Origin: CAWGYT01 sp963826795
Lineage (GTDB): Bacteria; Planctomycetota; Planctomycetia; Pirellulales; Pirellulaceae
Direction of reading: 5' to 3'
Assembly (NCBI GenBank): GCA_963826795.1
Contig: CAWGYT010000008.1
Location: 62,001-126,000 of the forward strand
Length of the DNA stretch: 64,000 nucleotides
In this document: piece after piece, positions 19,038 to 28,917 of the stretch
How positions within the stretch are numbered: position 1 is the stretch's first letter
Layout of the letters: every line of letters begins with the position of its first letter
Position numbers and translations under genes: made by a program
Notes under the pieces: generated by a model
The model's database searches: none
What the model saw: the letters and a program-made list of their open reading frames with translations, nothing else
Told to the model about the DNA's origin: nothing

Positions 19038-21002
19038 ATGCAATTCGCGGCCCCGCAAGCATTTTTCTGGTTCCTGCTCGCGATTCCCCTGATCGCGCTG
19101 TTCTGGCTCCGAGTGCGCCCGCGAAGGCGCTCGGTCTCGACCGTCTTATTCTGGCAGATGGCGATCCCCGAAAGTCGCCCCCGACACTGGTGGCGGCGGA
19201 TGCGGGACCCCTTGCTGCTGCTGTTCCAACTGGTCCTGCTGACCCTGCTCGTGTGGGCCCTGGCGGAACCGATCTGGCCCGGCGCCGCGCGACCACCCCG
19301 GGCGACGGTGCTGGTCCTGGACAACTCGGCGAGCATGCAGGCGCGGGACGGCACGCGGACGCGACTCGAGCGGGCCAAGCGGCAAGCGGCCGCGATGATG
19401 GAGGGTCTCGGGCCCCAAGATCGAATCGCTCTGGTGAGTGCGGCGACCACACCGCGAATTCTCAGGGGTTTGATGGCTCCCAGCCGCGAAGTGCAAGCGG
19501 CACTTGCTGAAATTCAGGCGGTCGATGGACCGGCCGACTTGCCGGCTGCCCTCGACTTGGCGCAGCGCCTTCTGAGCGCGGAGGCCAACCGTGACTTGAT
19601 TGTCTTAACCGACGGGCCGGGCCGGGCTCAGGTGGACGATCACGGCGAAGGGTCGGTGACCTGGCTGAGCGTCGGCTCGGCCGTCGATAACACCGCGATC
19701 ACGCAGTTCCAAGTCCGGCGGCAGGTCAATGATCCCGTGGGCTTTGAGCTCTTGGTTGGGGTCGAGCACTTTGGCCAAGAGCCGCGCGACACCACGCTCG
19801 AGCTGCGTTTAAACGGCAAGCTGCTGGATGTGATTCCGCTGCGACTGGAGGCTCAGTCCGCCTGGCGGGAGACGCGGACCTATCTGTCCGACTTCGGCGG
19901 CACACTCGACGCGACGGTGACGGGATCCGACGGCCTGGCCTGCGACGATCGGGCGGTCGCGATCATCGCGGCGCGTCCCCGACTGGCGGTGCTGTTGGTA
20001 ACTCGTGGCAGTTTCTATCTGGAGCAGGTTCTGCGTGCCCTGCCGCAGGTGGAACTTCGCGTCGTCGACCAGCTTCCGGCCGAAATCCCGCCCGACACAT
20101 TTGTGATCATGCATCGGGTTCCCGTGAATCGCCTGCCTTCGCGTAAGTCGCTGATCGTCGATCCCCGACCCCCGTTTGTCTTGGCCGATCTGGGGTCGCC
20201 GGTGGGCGATCCTCTGATTACGTGGCAGGCCGCTCAAAGCCCGCTATTGACACACGTCCGGCTGCAGGACTGCGTTGCCGCGGGTGCCAAACAGGTCGCC
20301 TGGAAGCAGGACGTGGAAGTTCTCGCGACGACGCGGGATCAGGAACCGGTCTACGCACGGGTCACGCACGCCGACAGCCAGTCGCTGGTTCTGAATCTTT
20401 CACTCGAGGACAGTGATCTGGCCTGGCGCACGGCGTTTCCCCTCTTGATGTCGAACGCGGTCCAGTGGTTTTCCGGACAGAGCGGAGACTACGAACCGGC
20501 CTATGCGGGCGGGGCATTGGTCACGCTGGCCGCCGACAAGCTCACCCGGCTGGCTCCCTCGGCCAATCGCCTGACGCCAAGTAATGGTCCCGCGGCGGGC
20601 TTGGCCGCCGAGCGTGACGAGCCGGACCGGGCGGACCTTACGTCAGGCTATTCACTCACGACACCGCGCGGCCAGCGGCGGCGGATTCTCGGCGGCCCGC
20701 AGGGCGTGACACTCGGCCCGCTTGACCAGGTTGGCATCTGGTCGTTGGAGTCCGCAAGCGACGAAATCGGGACAGCGCCGGGTGCCGCCGAGTCTGCCAA
20801 CCCGCGCAGCGGCGCGGCAATCCAGCTGGCCTGCAATCTTCTGAATCGAGAAGAAAGCGATCTGGGAGGCGCCGCGGGCGTGGAAGACTCGCTCGTCGCC
20901 ATGCGGACCGGAGGATTTCCGCCCTGGTTCGTCAGCGTCTTGCTCGCATTGCTTGTGGCGGCCGTGGAGTGGTGGTTGTTTCAGCGGCGGTGGATCGGCT
21001 GA
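19038..21002 (+). CDS. BatA-type VWA membrane protein
   Basis: About 654 residues. The N-terminal BatA domain has two membrane helices (residues 8-25, FFWFLLAIPLIALFWL, and 57-78, DPLLLLFQLVLLTLLVWALA). A VWA domain follows with an intact MIDAS motif DNSAS (95-99). The middle part resembles the CARDB/Ig-like and glutamine-amidotransferase-like segments typical of planctomycete Bat proteins, and a last membrane helix sits near the C-terminus (VSVLLALLVAAVEWWLF). I start at the ATG at 19038 (MQFAAPQAFFWF), which is the standard BatA beginning. The stop overlaps the next start as TGATG. Confidence 0.85.
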   Translation: MQFAAPQAFFWFLLAIPLIALFWLRVRPRRRSVSTVLFWQMAIPESRPRHWWRRMRDPLLLLFQLVLLTLLVWALAEPIWPGAARPPRATVLVLDNSASMQARDGTRTRLERAKRQAAAMMEGLGPQDRIALVSAATTPRILRGLMAPSREVQAALAEIQAVDGPADLPAALDLAQRLLSAEANRDLIVLTDGPGRAQVDDHGEGSVTWLSVGSAVDNTAITQFQVRRQVNDPVGFELLVGVEHFGQEPRDTTLELRLNGKLLDVIPLRLEAQSAWRETRTYLSDFGGTLDATVTGSDGLACDDRAVAIIAARPRLAVLLVTRGSFYLEQVLRALPQVELRVVDQLPAEIPPDTFVIMHRVPVNRLPSRKSLIVDPRPPFVLADLGSPVGDPLITWQAAQSPLLTHVRLQDCVAAGAKQVAWKQDVEVLATTRDQEPVYARVTHADSQSLVLNLSLEDSDLAWRTAFPLLMSNAVQWFSGQSGDYEPAYAGGALVTLAADKLTRLAPSANRLTPSNGPAAGLAAERDEPDRADLTSGYSLTTPRGQRRRILGGPQGVTLGPLDQVGIWSLESASDEIGTAPGAAESANPRSGAAIQLACNLLNREESDLGGAAGVEDSLVAMRTGGFPPWFVSVLLALLVAAVEWWLFQRRWIG

Positions 21003-23587
21003 TGAATGGGGTGATTCCCAATCTGGAATTCTTGCGTCCGGAGTGGTTCGGGCTGGGATGCCTGCTGCTGCCGTGGCTGGTCTACGGCTGGTTTCGGTCG
21101 CTGGTTGATTTCTCACCGCGACAGCGTCGCTGGTCCTTGCTGGTTCGCAGCTGTCTCATCCTGCTGCTTGCGGCCGCGTTGGCGGGACTCGCTTGGAATC
21201 GTCCGAGCGACCAGCGGTTCGTCGTGCTGGCGATCGACCGCAGCGAGAGCCTTGGCAGGGAGGCACAGACGATCGTCGCACAGCGGTTGGCGGAATTCCG
21301 CGCCGCGGCGGGGCGACATCGAGTGGCGGCATTTGCGTTTGGGGCCGAGCCCGGTCCGATCACGCCGCTGCACGCGGATTCACCAAGCGGGCTCCCCGGG
21401 TTCGCGGGCGAATCCGTCGACGGCAGCGAAACGGATTTGGCGCGTGCGATTGAAGCGGCCCGAGCCGCGATTCCGCCCGGCTATATTCCGCACGTCGTCT
21501 TGCTGACCGATGGACGGCCCACGCGAGGGAACACCTTGCGGGCTGTCCTGGCCGCCGAGATGCCGATTTCGGTCGTCCCACTGCCGGTGGCTGCTGAACC
21601 CCGCGTGCAGGTCAGCGAGGTGCGTGTGCCCGCTCAGGCTCGAGTGGGCGAGCCGTTTTTCGTGGAAATCGTCATCACCAGCAACGTGGCGACGAGGGGG
21701 CGCTTGGATCTGTTTCGCAACGGGCTGCAGCTTCCGTTGAACGAATCGTCCGACGTTCGCTTGCGTGCCGGTGAAACCGTGGTGCGCGTGCGACAGCAGT
21801 TGGACGAATCGCAAACGGCGTTGTTTACCGCTCTGCTTTCGTCTCCCCAGGACAGTCGGCTGGACGACAATCGTGCGTCGGGCCTCGTGGTCATTCAAGG
21901 ACAGGCGCGCGTCTTGTTGATCGACCCCGCTCCCGAAACGCTCGATCCGCTACGTTGGGCCCTGGAGGACCAGGAAATGAGGGTGGACGTTCGCCCGCCC
22001 AGTGGCATTCCTCCGTCCCTGGCCGAGCTGTTCCGCTATGACGTGATTGGACTTTCCAACACGCCTGCGTCGTCCATGACCGCCGAACAGCAAGACGCGC
22101 TGGCCCGCTACGTCTCGGAACTTGGCGGCGGCCTCATGATGTTGGGCGGCGAACAATCGTTTGGCTTGGGTGGCTTCTACAAGACCCCGATCGAACGGGC
22201 ACTGCCGATTCGCTGCGACTTGGAGCAGGAACAGGAGAAGCCGAGTCTGGCGATCGTCCTGGTCATCGATCGCTCAGGGTCGATGGGGGGCATCAAGCTG
22301 GACCTGGCCAAGGACGCCGCTCGGGGGACGGTCGAGCTGCTGGGACCGCGCGACCAGATCGGTGTCGTTGCGTTTGATGATGACGCCTACTGGGTCAGCG
22401 AACTTCAGTCCGCGTCGGACAAGCCTCGAGTACTCGAGCGAATTGATCGCTTGAGCGCCGCCGGTGGTACGAACCTCTATCCCGCCCTGGCGCTCGCCCG
22501 TGCGGCGCTCGAGTCGACGGTCGCCAAACTCAAGCACGTCATTGTGCTCAGTGATGGGATTTCGGCACCGGCGGACTATGCGGGAATGATCTCGGATCTG
22601 GTCTCCGGGCGAATTACGGTGTCCACGGTGGCCGTGGGTGACAAGGCCGATCGCGACCTGCTGAAGGACCTGGCCGAACAGGGTGGAGGTCGCTATTACC
22701 TTTGCGAAGATCCGCGCGCCGTGCCTCAGATCTTCGCTCAGGAAACCATCTTGGCCAGTAAGTCGGCGATCGAAGAAACGCCCTTTCTGCCCAGACTGGT
22801 TCGCGCGACCCCGGTCCTGCGCGGGATCGATCTCGAGTCCCCGCCGCCGTTGCTGGGGCTTGTCATCACCCGTGCGAAGCCGACCAGCGAGGTGATCCTG
22901 GTGGCCGACCATGGCGAACCCGTGCTGGCGTGGTGGCGCTATGGCCTGGGAATGTCGCTGGCGTTTACGTCCGACGCGAAAAGCCGCTGGGGCGCCGAGT
23001 GGCTGACCTGGCCGGACTATGGAGCGTTTTCGGGCGCAGGTCGTGCGCCACGTGATGCGCCGCGAAGAACTCTCGGGCGGGCAGCTTCAGCTGGAACGCC
23101 ACGCCGAGCGGACTCGTGTGACACTTGATTTGATGGAGCCCGACACCGAACGCTTCGTCAATGACGCGCAAACTCAATTGTCGCTGATCTCGCCCGATCA
23201 GCCGGATCGACGACAGGTGATCAACTTGAACCAAGTGGCGCCGGACGTTACACCGCCGAGTTTCCCAGCGCGGTTCCGGGAACGTACTATCTGGACGTGA
23301 CCAGCCGGATCAATGACCGGCTGGTGTTTCGGCAGACTCAGGGTCAAGTTGTCGGCTACCCCGAAGAACTCCGCCTGGGGCCGGTGAATGAAACCTTATT
23401 GCGACAAATTGCCGAACTGAGCGGAGGTCGGTTTGATCCACCGGCCCCCGACGTCTTTTCCACGCCGTCGCGGCCTGCGGTCCGACCTGTTCCGCTCTGG
23501 CGCTGGCTGGTGACGCTGGCGCTGCCGCTCTTGCTGCTGGACATCGCCCTGCGTAGGCTAGATCTGGTTGGTTTTCGTGGGGGTTGA
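21002..23587 (+). CDS. Large membrane protein with two VWA-type domains (two frameshifts near the C-terminus)
   Basis: About 861 residues if repaired. Two N-terminal membrane helices (LGCLLLPWLVYGW, LVRSCLILLLAAALAGLA) are followed by a first VWA-like domain (AIDRSESLG), an Ig-like stretch, a glutamine-amidotransferase-like fold (VLLIDPAPETL to GLMMLGGEQSFGLGGF) and a second VWA domain with MIDAS (VIDRSGSMGG). Near 23030 and again near 23245 the reading frame changes, but homologous sequence continues to the C-terminal helix (LWRWLVTLALPLLLLDIALRR) and stop at 23587. The start ATG shares a base with the stop of the preceding gene, so the two are translationally coupled. Confidence 0.8.
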
Positions 23588-23590
23588 GAA

Positions 23591-23659
23591 AAAGAGGTCA
23601 GGTCTCAAAAGTGCAAAGCACCCGAAGGGCCGTTTCGGCTTTTGAGACCTGACCCCTTT
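23591..23659. repeat. REP-like cruciform with two inner hairpins
   Basis: Arms of 21 bases at 23591-23611 and 23639-23659 pair with one mismatch (core AGGTCAGGTCTCAAAAG and its complement). The loop between them holds two smaller hairpins, GTGC-AAA-GCAC and CCGAA-N-TTCGG. It begins four bases after the VWA gene stop. The shape (outer stem plus paired inner hairpins) matches REP elements more than a rho-independent terminator, because no T run follows. Confidence 0.7.
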
Positions 23660-23715
23660 CCCAACCTGAGACCTGCCCCCCTTTCCCCGCCCCCCCCAGC
23701 GCGAGGACGAGCGAC

Positions 23716-25197
23716 TTGGATCAGACCCGAGACACCCTCCGTCGGCAACTCAAGCCCTTTCGCACGCGAGTTCAGCGTCTGGGGATGCTGTGCGCGGCGA
23801 TTCTGGGATTTGCGGTGGGCAGCGGCCTGGTGCTCATGCTGACGATGTGGCCAGTCGCGGGTTGGACCCTGGGTCCGCTTGGCGCCGCCGTGTCCCCCTG
23901 GTTGGTCGCTCTGCCCGTCGCCCTGACAAGGCTCCTTCGCCCCGTGCCCTGGGCCCGCTTGGCCCGCCTGGTAGATCAACGCGGCGGCTTGCAGGATCGA
24001 GTCGAAACCGCCTGGGACTTTGTCGGGCGCGGGCCTTTGGAACCGCTCCAACGTTGCCAAGTGCACGACGCCATCCGGCGGCTGTCCGATCTTCACCCCG
24101 GAAACGTGGCCCCGTGGATCTGGCCGAAAACGCTGTGGTACGCCCTTGGTGTTTGGGCGGTCGCAATACTCCTGAGTTCGGTCCCCGTTGGCCCCCGTGT
24201 GCCACAGGCACGATCCCAGCCGTCCCAACGCCGTGCCGATGTTGGGAATGCAGAGATCGCCGAGGAGCTGGAGGTCGCCCTGCTGGACGAGCTTCGTCAG
24301 CTCGCCAAATTGACCGGGACTCCGCCGCCCGACCGGCTGGCGCTGGACCGGACCGCCCAAGAAATCGCCGGGCAGCTCGAACAGTTGCAGCGTCCCGGCC
24401 AATCGCCGAGCGAAACGCTCGCCACTCTTTCGCAAATGCAAGCGGCTCTTTCCCGAACTCTGGCCGACCTGGATACCGCCCAAATCAACGCCGACCTGAA
24501 TCAGCTCGCCCGCGCGATAGGGGCGGCGGAACGCCTCGAGTCGGTGCAGAAATCGCTTGCGGACCGCGAGTTCGAACAGGCCGCGACGTCGCTCGAATCA
24601 CTCGACCTATCCGAATTATCCGAGGTCGAACGGGAAACGGTGGCCGAAGAGCTGCGACGCGTGGTCGAAGCGTACGCGTCGCGCGACGCGGCGCCGCTGG
24701 CCGAAGGGACGCGTTCGCTACAAGCCGGCTTGCAGGACAACAGCGACCGACTGGTGGCCGAAGGCACTCAGGCGCTAGCTTCGCGGTTGCGCGAACAAGC
24801 CGCCCGGATGGCAATTCAAGCCGAATTGGAGAACCAGATGGTGCTGCTCGCCGAAGCCAAAGGCCAGGGGCAAAGCGGAGGTAACGACACGACTCCCTCC
24901 GACCGATCACGCGAAACGTGGGGGCGGGGACGTGCGGGTGACCCGCTGACGGGAAGTCCCTCCGAGTTGGCGACGACGCGGCAGCGCGAACATCTGACCG
25001 GAATTCAAGGGCAAGAAGGCCCTTCGGATCGGCAGACTCGACGCACCGACCAGGCGCAGGGACGAGCCACCCTGCCCTACCGGTCGGCTTCGCGAATCAG
25101 CGCGTCGTCCGTCGAGCAGGTGCTCAGCGACGAAGCCGTCCCGTTGGGGCAACGTCAGACGATTCGCCGCTACTTCCGCGCGATTCGACCGGACTGA
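23716..25197 (+). CDS. DUF4175-like membrane protein with long coiled coil, end of the MoxR operon
   Basis: 493 residues. Two membrane helices near residues 21-60 and one near 137-153 are followed by a long helical, glutamine/leucine-rich region (residues 175-400) with coiled-coil character and then a disordered Ser/Arg/Gly-rich tail. No catalytic motif. The start is TTG at 23716 with GAGGA upstream; the next possible starts are internal. The position after BatA/VWA genes is common in planctomycetes, where such proteins (sometimes assigned to DUF4175) are thought to form part of the same membrane complex. Function not established. Confidence 0.65.
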   Translation: MDQTRDTLRRQLKPFRTRVQRLGMLCAAILGFAVGSGLVLMLTMWPVAGWTLGPLGAAVSPWLVALPVALTRLLRPVPWARLARLVDQRGGLQDRVETAWDFVGRGPLEPLQRCQVHDAIRRLSDLHPGNVAPWIWPKTLWYALGVWAVAILLSSVPVGPRVPQARSQPSQRRADVGNAEIAEELEVALLDELRQLAKLTGTPPPDRLALDRTAQEIAGQLEQLQRPGQSPSETLATLSQMQAALSRTLADLDTAQINADLNQLARAIGAAERLESVQKSLADREFEQAATSLESLDLSELSEVERETVAEELRRVVEAYASRDAAPLAEGTRSLQAGLQDNSDRLVAEGTQALASRLREQAARMAIQAELENQMVLLAEAKGQGQSGGNDTTPSDRSRETWGRGRAGDPLTGSPSELATTRQREHLTGIQGQEGPSDRQTRRTDQAQGRATLPYRSASRISASSVEQVLSDEAVPLGQRQTIRRYFRAIRPD

Positions 25198-25237
25198 AGT
25201 AAGACGCCTTCGCGGCGCTTTGCCGACGGAAAACGCG

Positions 25238-26527
25238 CTACATTTCCTTCGCCTGCGCGTGGGCGAGCGCGGGTTCCAGATCGTCAAAAATCTGCCCCAC
25301 GTCGCCATTGAAAACGCGGCCGATGAGCAAATCGGTCAAGCGGCCGCGATGTTCGGGATGGTCTTTCATGAACATGCCGAAACTGAATTCGTTATTGTAA
25401 AAGGCGTGAACGAGCTTGCGGATAAACTCCGCGCCGTGCTTGAACTCCTCCGACCACGCTCCGAGCCTTTCGCCGCTCAGATCGTTGTCGCGGAATCCCG
25501 CAATGATTGCATCGGCCGCGGCTTCGCCGGATTTGAGGGCGAGGAAGACGCCGGAAGAATAAATCGGGTCGATGAAACCAAACGCGTCTCCCACCAGCAC
25601 CCAGCCCGGTCCTGCATGTTGACGCGTCGTGTACGAGAACTCCTTGGCGACGTGGAAATCGCCTTCTCGCGTCGCGTGCTCGACACGACGGCTCACAGCC
25701 GGACATTTCTCGAGTTCCTCCGCGAACGTCTCGGCGGGCGTCCTGCGATTCTTAAGTAAATAGTCATTGTCCGAGACGACTCCCACGCTGACCACGTCGT
25801 CGGCGAGCGGGATGTACCAAAACCACGCGCTCTTGTCATTCGTGTGGAGAATGATCGTGGTATTTCGCTCTTGATCCTCGCTCCGTTCGGCACCTCGAAA
25901 GTAGCCCCAGATCGCCGCTTTGCGGAGGCGGTGGTTGTCTTCCCGCAACCCGAGTCGGTTTGCCAGGACCGCACTTTGGCCCGTGGCGTCGACCACGACT
26001 CGTGTGCGAACGGTTTGGTGCGACCCGTCGGGCAACTGGAGCCTCACTTCGTGAGTCGGGTCGGCCTCGTGCGTCGAGTGAACGTCGGCGGTCTCGCCAA
26101 GGTCCGGTTGCGCCGCATCGCTCAAAGTCACGTTCAGAACACGTGTCTCATCATGGCAATCCGCACCCTTTGCAGCCGCATTCTCAAACATCAATTGATC
26201 GAAGCGAGCTCTCTCAACGTGCCAGGTCCTTGAGCTATCTCGTGGATCGTGTTCGTCGAAGAAGAAAGGCTGTGACTCCTTGCCGGAGTTCGTCACGAAT
26301 TGAACACCGACTTTCTTGACGAAACCTGCCTCCCGCATGGCCTGGAGAATTCCGAGGCGTTCAAATGTCCAATAGGTCTCGGGCATCAGCGATTCACCCA
26401 CATGAAATCGCGGCATTTTCTCGCGCTCGACGAGCAGCGTCGAGTGCCCCGCCTCGGCGACCAAAGCAGCCACCGTACTCCCTCCTGGGCCAGCACCCAT
26501 CACAACGCAGTCATACCGATCTTTCAT
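25238..26527 (-). CDS. FAD-dependent oxidoreductase, halogenase-like
   Basis: 429 residues. It has an N-terminal FAD-binding motif (VVMGAGPGGSTVAALVAEAG), the segment RFHVGESLMP, a WxWxIP motif (WFWYIPL) and GDAFGFIDPIYSSGVFLALKSG. WxWxIP is the marker of flavin-dependent halogenases and their relatives; geranylgeranyl-reductase-like enzymes share the rest of the fold. Whether it halogenates or hydroxylates cannot be decided here. The start at 26527 has AGGTGAG a few bases upstream; the open frame to 26671 is not needed. It converges with the preceding gene (stop to stop 40 bases). Confidence 0.75.
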   Translation of the reverse strand: MKDRYDCVVMGAGPGGSTVAALVAEAGHSTLLVEREKMPRFHVGESLMPETYWTFERLGILQAMREAGFVKKVGVQFVTNSGKESQPFFFDEHDPRDSSRTWHVERARFDQLMFENAAAKGADCHDETRVLNVTLSDAAQPDLGETADVHSTHEADPTHEVRLQLPDGSHQTVRTRVVVDATGQSAVLANRLGLREDNHRLRKAAIWGYFRGAERSEDQERNTTIILHTNDKSAWFWYIPLADDVVSVGVVSDNDYLLKNRRTPAETFAEELEKCPAVSRRVEHATREGDFHVAKEFSYTTRQHAGPGWVLVGDAFGFIDPIYSSGVFLALKSGEAAADAIIAGFRDNDLSGERLGAWSEEFKHGAEFIRKLVHAFYNNEFSFGMFMKDHPEHRGRLTDLLIGRVFNGDVGQIFDDLEPALAHAQAKEM

Positions 26528-26704
26528 TTTCTCACCTGAACTTTGACTGACGAAGTTTGACTGTGATTCTCGAGTGTCATGGATCTCACGCGACCGAAGT
26601 AGAGTCTCTACGCCGACGCGGATCGCTCGATTCGGTTGATCCGGGGTGACGAGGAACCGAACTCCAATCAAATTGTCTCAACTCCCGCCTTCGAATGCGA
26701 GCCG

Positions 26705-27604
26705 TCAGGCGGGTTTTCCGAGCAGCTCCCGCAGGCAGGGCTCTAGCTCCGAATGTTCAAAGTGATAATCTGCTTGGGATAGCGATTGGGGGGCAACGCG
26801 TGCACTCGCGAGCAGGAGCTCATCGGCCATTTCCCCCAAAACGAGCCGCGCCGCGAAGGCCGGCAAGGGGAGGACGGTTGGCCGGCTGAGAACGCGCCCC
26901 AGGACTTTCGTAAATTCCGCGTTAGTAACCGAATTCGGTGCCACGACATTGACGGCTCCGCGAAGGGATTCTTGCTGGATGGCGAACAGCGCTGCCTTGA
27001 CCGTATCTGCCAGCGACACCCAGCTCCAGTACTGTCTCCCGTTGCCGATAATCCCACCGCCGCCTAGTCGGAAGGGCGTCAGCATTTTCGCCAAGGCCCC
27101 TCCATCGGGAGAGAGGATGATCCCGAAGCGCGTGTGAACAACGCGGATCTCGGCCGCCTCCGCGGCTTTCGTGGCGGCCTCCCAATCACGGCAAACGTCC
27201 GATAGGAACAGATCTCCACGGCTCGATGACTCCGTCAGCAGTTCGTCGCCCCGATTTCCGTAATATCCAATCGCCGAGGCGGACACCAGTACGCGGGGCT
27301 TTTGATTCAGCGCGGCGAGCGTCCGGCAGAGCAGATCGGTGCCGGCGACCCGGCTTTCCCGAATCCGTCGTTTCTTGTCGTGGGTCCAGCGTCCGCTCGC
27401 GATGTTATCGCCTGCCAAGTGGACGACGGCATCGAATCCTTCGAGGGCGGCAGCATCAATTTCGCCCTGATCCACGCTCCAGCTAATGTCTCGTTCGCCA
27501 CGTGGTCGTCGCGTGAGAGCGTAAACCTCATGACCCTCGGATTCCGCACGCTGCTTGAATGCGGTCCCGACCAGCCCGGAGCAACCGCTCACCAGAATCT
27601 TCAT
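26705..27604 (-). CDS. TIGR01777 family SDR/epimerase-like protein
   Basis: 299 residues. The NAD(P)-binding motif GCSGLVGTAF begins at residue 7, the TIGR01777 signature region reads VHLAGDNIASGRWTHDKKRRIRESRV, and SASAIGYYGNRGDE carries the YxxxR-type active-site region of this family (YfcH-like). These proteins are often found beside COG2907 flavoproteins and cyclopropane synthases in light- or singlet-oxygen-induced gene sets. Divergent from the MerR regulator, sharing a 320-base control region. Confidence 0.85.
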   Translation of the reverse strand: MKILVSGCSGLVGTAFKQRAESEGHEVYALTRRPRGERDISWSVDQGEIDAAALEGFDAVVHLAGDNIASGRWTHDKKRRIRESRVAGTDLLCRTLAALNQKPRVLVSASAIGYYGNRGDELLTESSSRGDLFLSDVCRDWEAATKAAEAAEIRVVHTRFGIILSPDGGALAKMLTPFRLGGGGIIGNGRQYWSWVSLADTVKAALFAIQQESLRGAVNVVAPNSVTNAEFTKVLGRVLSRPTVLPLPAFAARLVLGEMADELLLASARVAPQSLSQADYHFEHSELEPCLRELLGKPA

Positions 27605-27865
27605 CGCTTTCGTGCCTTTCTAATCTTTGATGAGCTCTGTCCGTCATGCATCCCAAAGGGACCTTCGCCCTTGCGAAATGATTTCAATTCTTAACTTCGA
27701 CGATGTATCGAACAGGGCGTTTTCCCAGGGGAGTGGATTGGGTCGGCTCGGAAACCCCCAGACTGTAGCCAAAACGCGTGGCGTGACAAGCCGTTCGCCC
27801 CCGCCCCCCGTCCTCGCCGGGGGACGACGCCTAACTTGTTTGCGGAATTGTTTTTACCAAGCGCA

Positions 27866-27894
27866 CTGGACGTCGTCGTACGGGTGTCTATACT
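27866..27894 (+). promoter_or_regulatory. Possible promoter of the MerR-like regulator
   Basis: A good -10 sequence TATACT (27889-27894) is preceded at 17 bases by CTGGAC, a weak -35. It lies 30 bases upstream of the regulator start. No perfect operator palindrome is visible around it. Confidence 0.35.
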
Positions 27895-27924
27895 GCCCCG
27901 AATCGACCGCACCATAGAGAAACG

Positions 27925-28818
27925 ATGAAAAACGCCTTTAGTCCAAAACAGGTCGCCCGCGCGTTCAATGTGAGCGAGTCGTCACTGAAACGGTGGTGCG
28001 ATCGCGGCTTCATTCCGACGATCCGAACCGCCGGGGGGCACCGTCGAATTTCGCTCACTGACATCGTCAGCTTTGTTCGCTCAACTGACCAGCCGCTCGC
28101 GAAGCCTGAGTTGCTGGGCCTTCCGCCGATTCGCGGCCACGGCGAGCGGGTGGTGGGACGCAGCCGAGACCTGATGTTGGCAGCGATCGCCCGGGGTGAC
28201 GAGAACGCCTGCCGTCAGATCACGTTGGAGCTGTTCCTGTCAGGTTGTCGGATCTGTCAAATCTGCGACGAGGTACTTGCCTCCGTGATGCAGCGACTGG
28301 GGGAGCTGTGGGAACGCGGGGATATGGAAGTCTACCAAGAGCGACTCGGATGCGAGATTTGCATGCGAATCTTGGAAGATTGCCGAAGCTATATCGCCGA
28401 CCCGCCAGCCGACGCACCGCTTGCCGTGGGTGCGACTCCCGAGGGCGATCCCTACACGCTCGCCACGAGGATGGCCGAACTTGTCCTGAAGGAATCCGGT
28501 TGGCAATCCATTTCGCTGGGATCAAATCTGCCCTTGCGCACGCTTGCTGCGGCGGTCCGTGTTAAGCGTCCGCGAATGATCTGGTTGAGTGTCAGCTATG
28601 TTCCGGATATGAACCAATTCGTAGAAGATTACCGGCAATTCCAAGCCGACCTCGACCCGCGCATTGCTGTTGTGCTGGGGGGTAAGGCGTTGACGGAATC
28701 AGTGCGACGGAGACTGCGCTTCTTCGGTTTTTGCGACAACTTCCAACAGTTAGGGGACATGGCGGGTACGATGGTTGCGGGTATCCCTGCCGCGGTCGCC
28801 TCCAGCAATAGCGACTAA
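27925..28818 (+). CDS. MerR-family regulator with B12-binding-type domain (CarH/LitR-like), B12 ligands altered
   Basis: 297 residues. Residues 1-55 are a MerR winged helix (FSPKQVARAFNVSESSLKRWCDRGFIP, AGGHRRIS). Residues 75-160 form the four-helix cap typical of CarH/LitR, and 165-290 a B12-type Rossmann domain. The cap motif W-x9-E-H is present as W129-x9-E139-R140, with His changed to Arg. The lower axial histidine (E-x-H-x-x-G) is replaced: PEGDPYT, with Asp175 in the His place. So adenosylcobalamin binding as in CarH is unlikely. The neighbourhood (TIGR01777, desaturase, COG2907, DUF1365, CFA synthase) is that of LitR/ChrR-type light or oxidative stress gene sets. Confidence 0.8.
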   Translation: MKNAFSPKQVARAFNVSESSLKRWCDRGFIPTIRTAGGHRRISLTDIVSFVRSTDQPLAKPELLGLPPIRGHGERVVGRSRDLMLAAIARGDENACRQITLELFLSGCRICQICDEVLASVMQRLGELWERGDMEVYQERLGCEICMRILEDCRSYIADPPADAPLAVGATPEGDPYTLATRMAELVLKESGWQSISLGSNLPLRTLAAAVRVKRPRMIWLSVSYVPDMNQFVEDYRQFQADLDPRIAVVLGGKALTESVRRRLRFFGFCDNFQQLGDMAGTMVAGIPAAVASSNSD

Positions 28819-28917
28819 AGTAGCACGCCGCGAGGCGTCGAAACGAGTACGCCGCTTACCGTCACACATTCACGAGGCTTGCACAACCCAAGCCGGCCAT
28901 CTCGAGGGAAACGGTCG

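Noticed and set aside
19018..19510. Long C-terminal extension of the DUF58 protein
   Set aside because: It is out of frame with the BatA gene that covers the same DNA; a one-base loss explains it.
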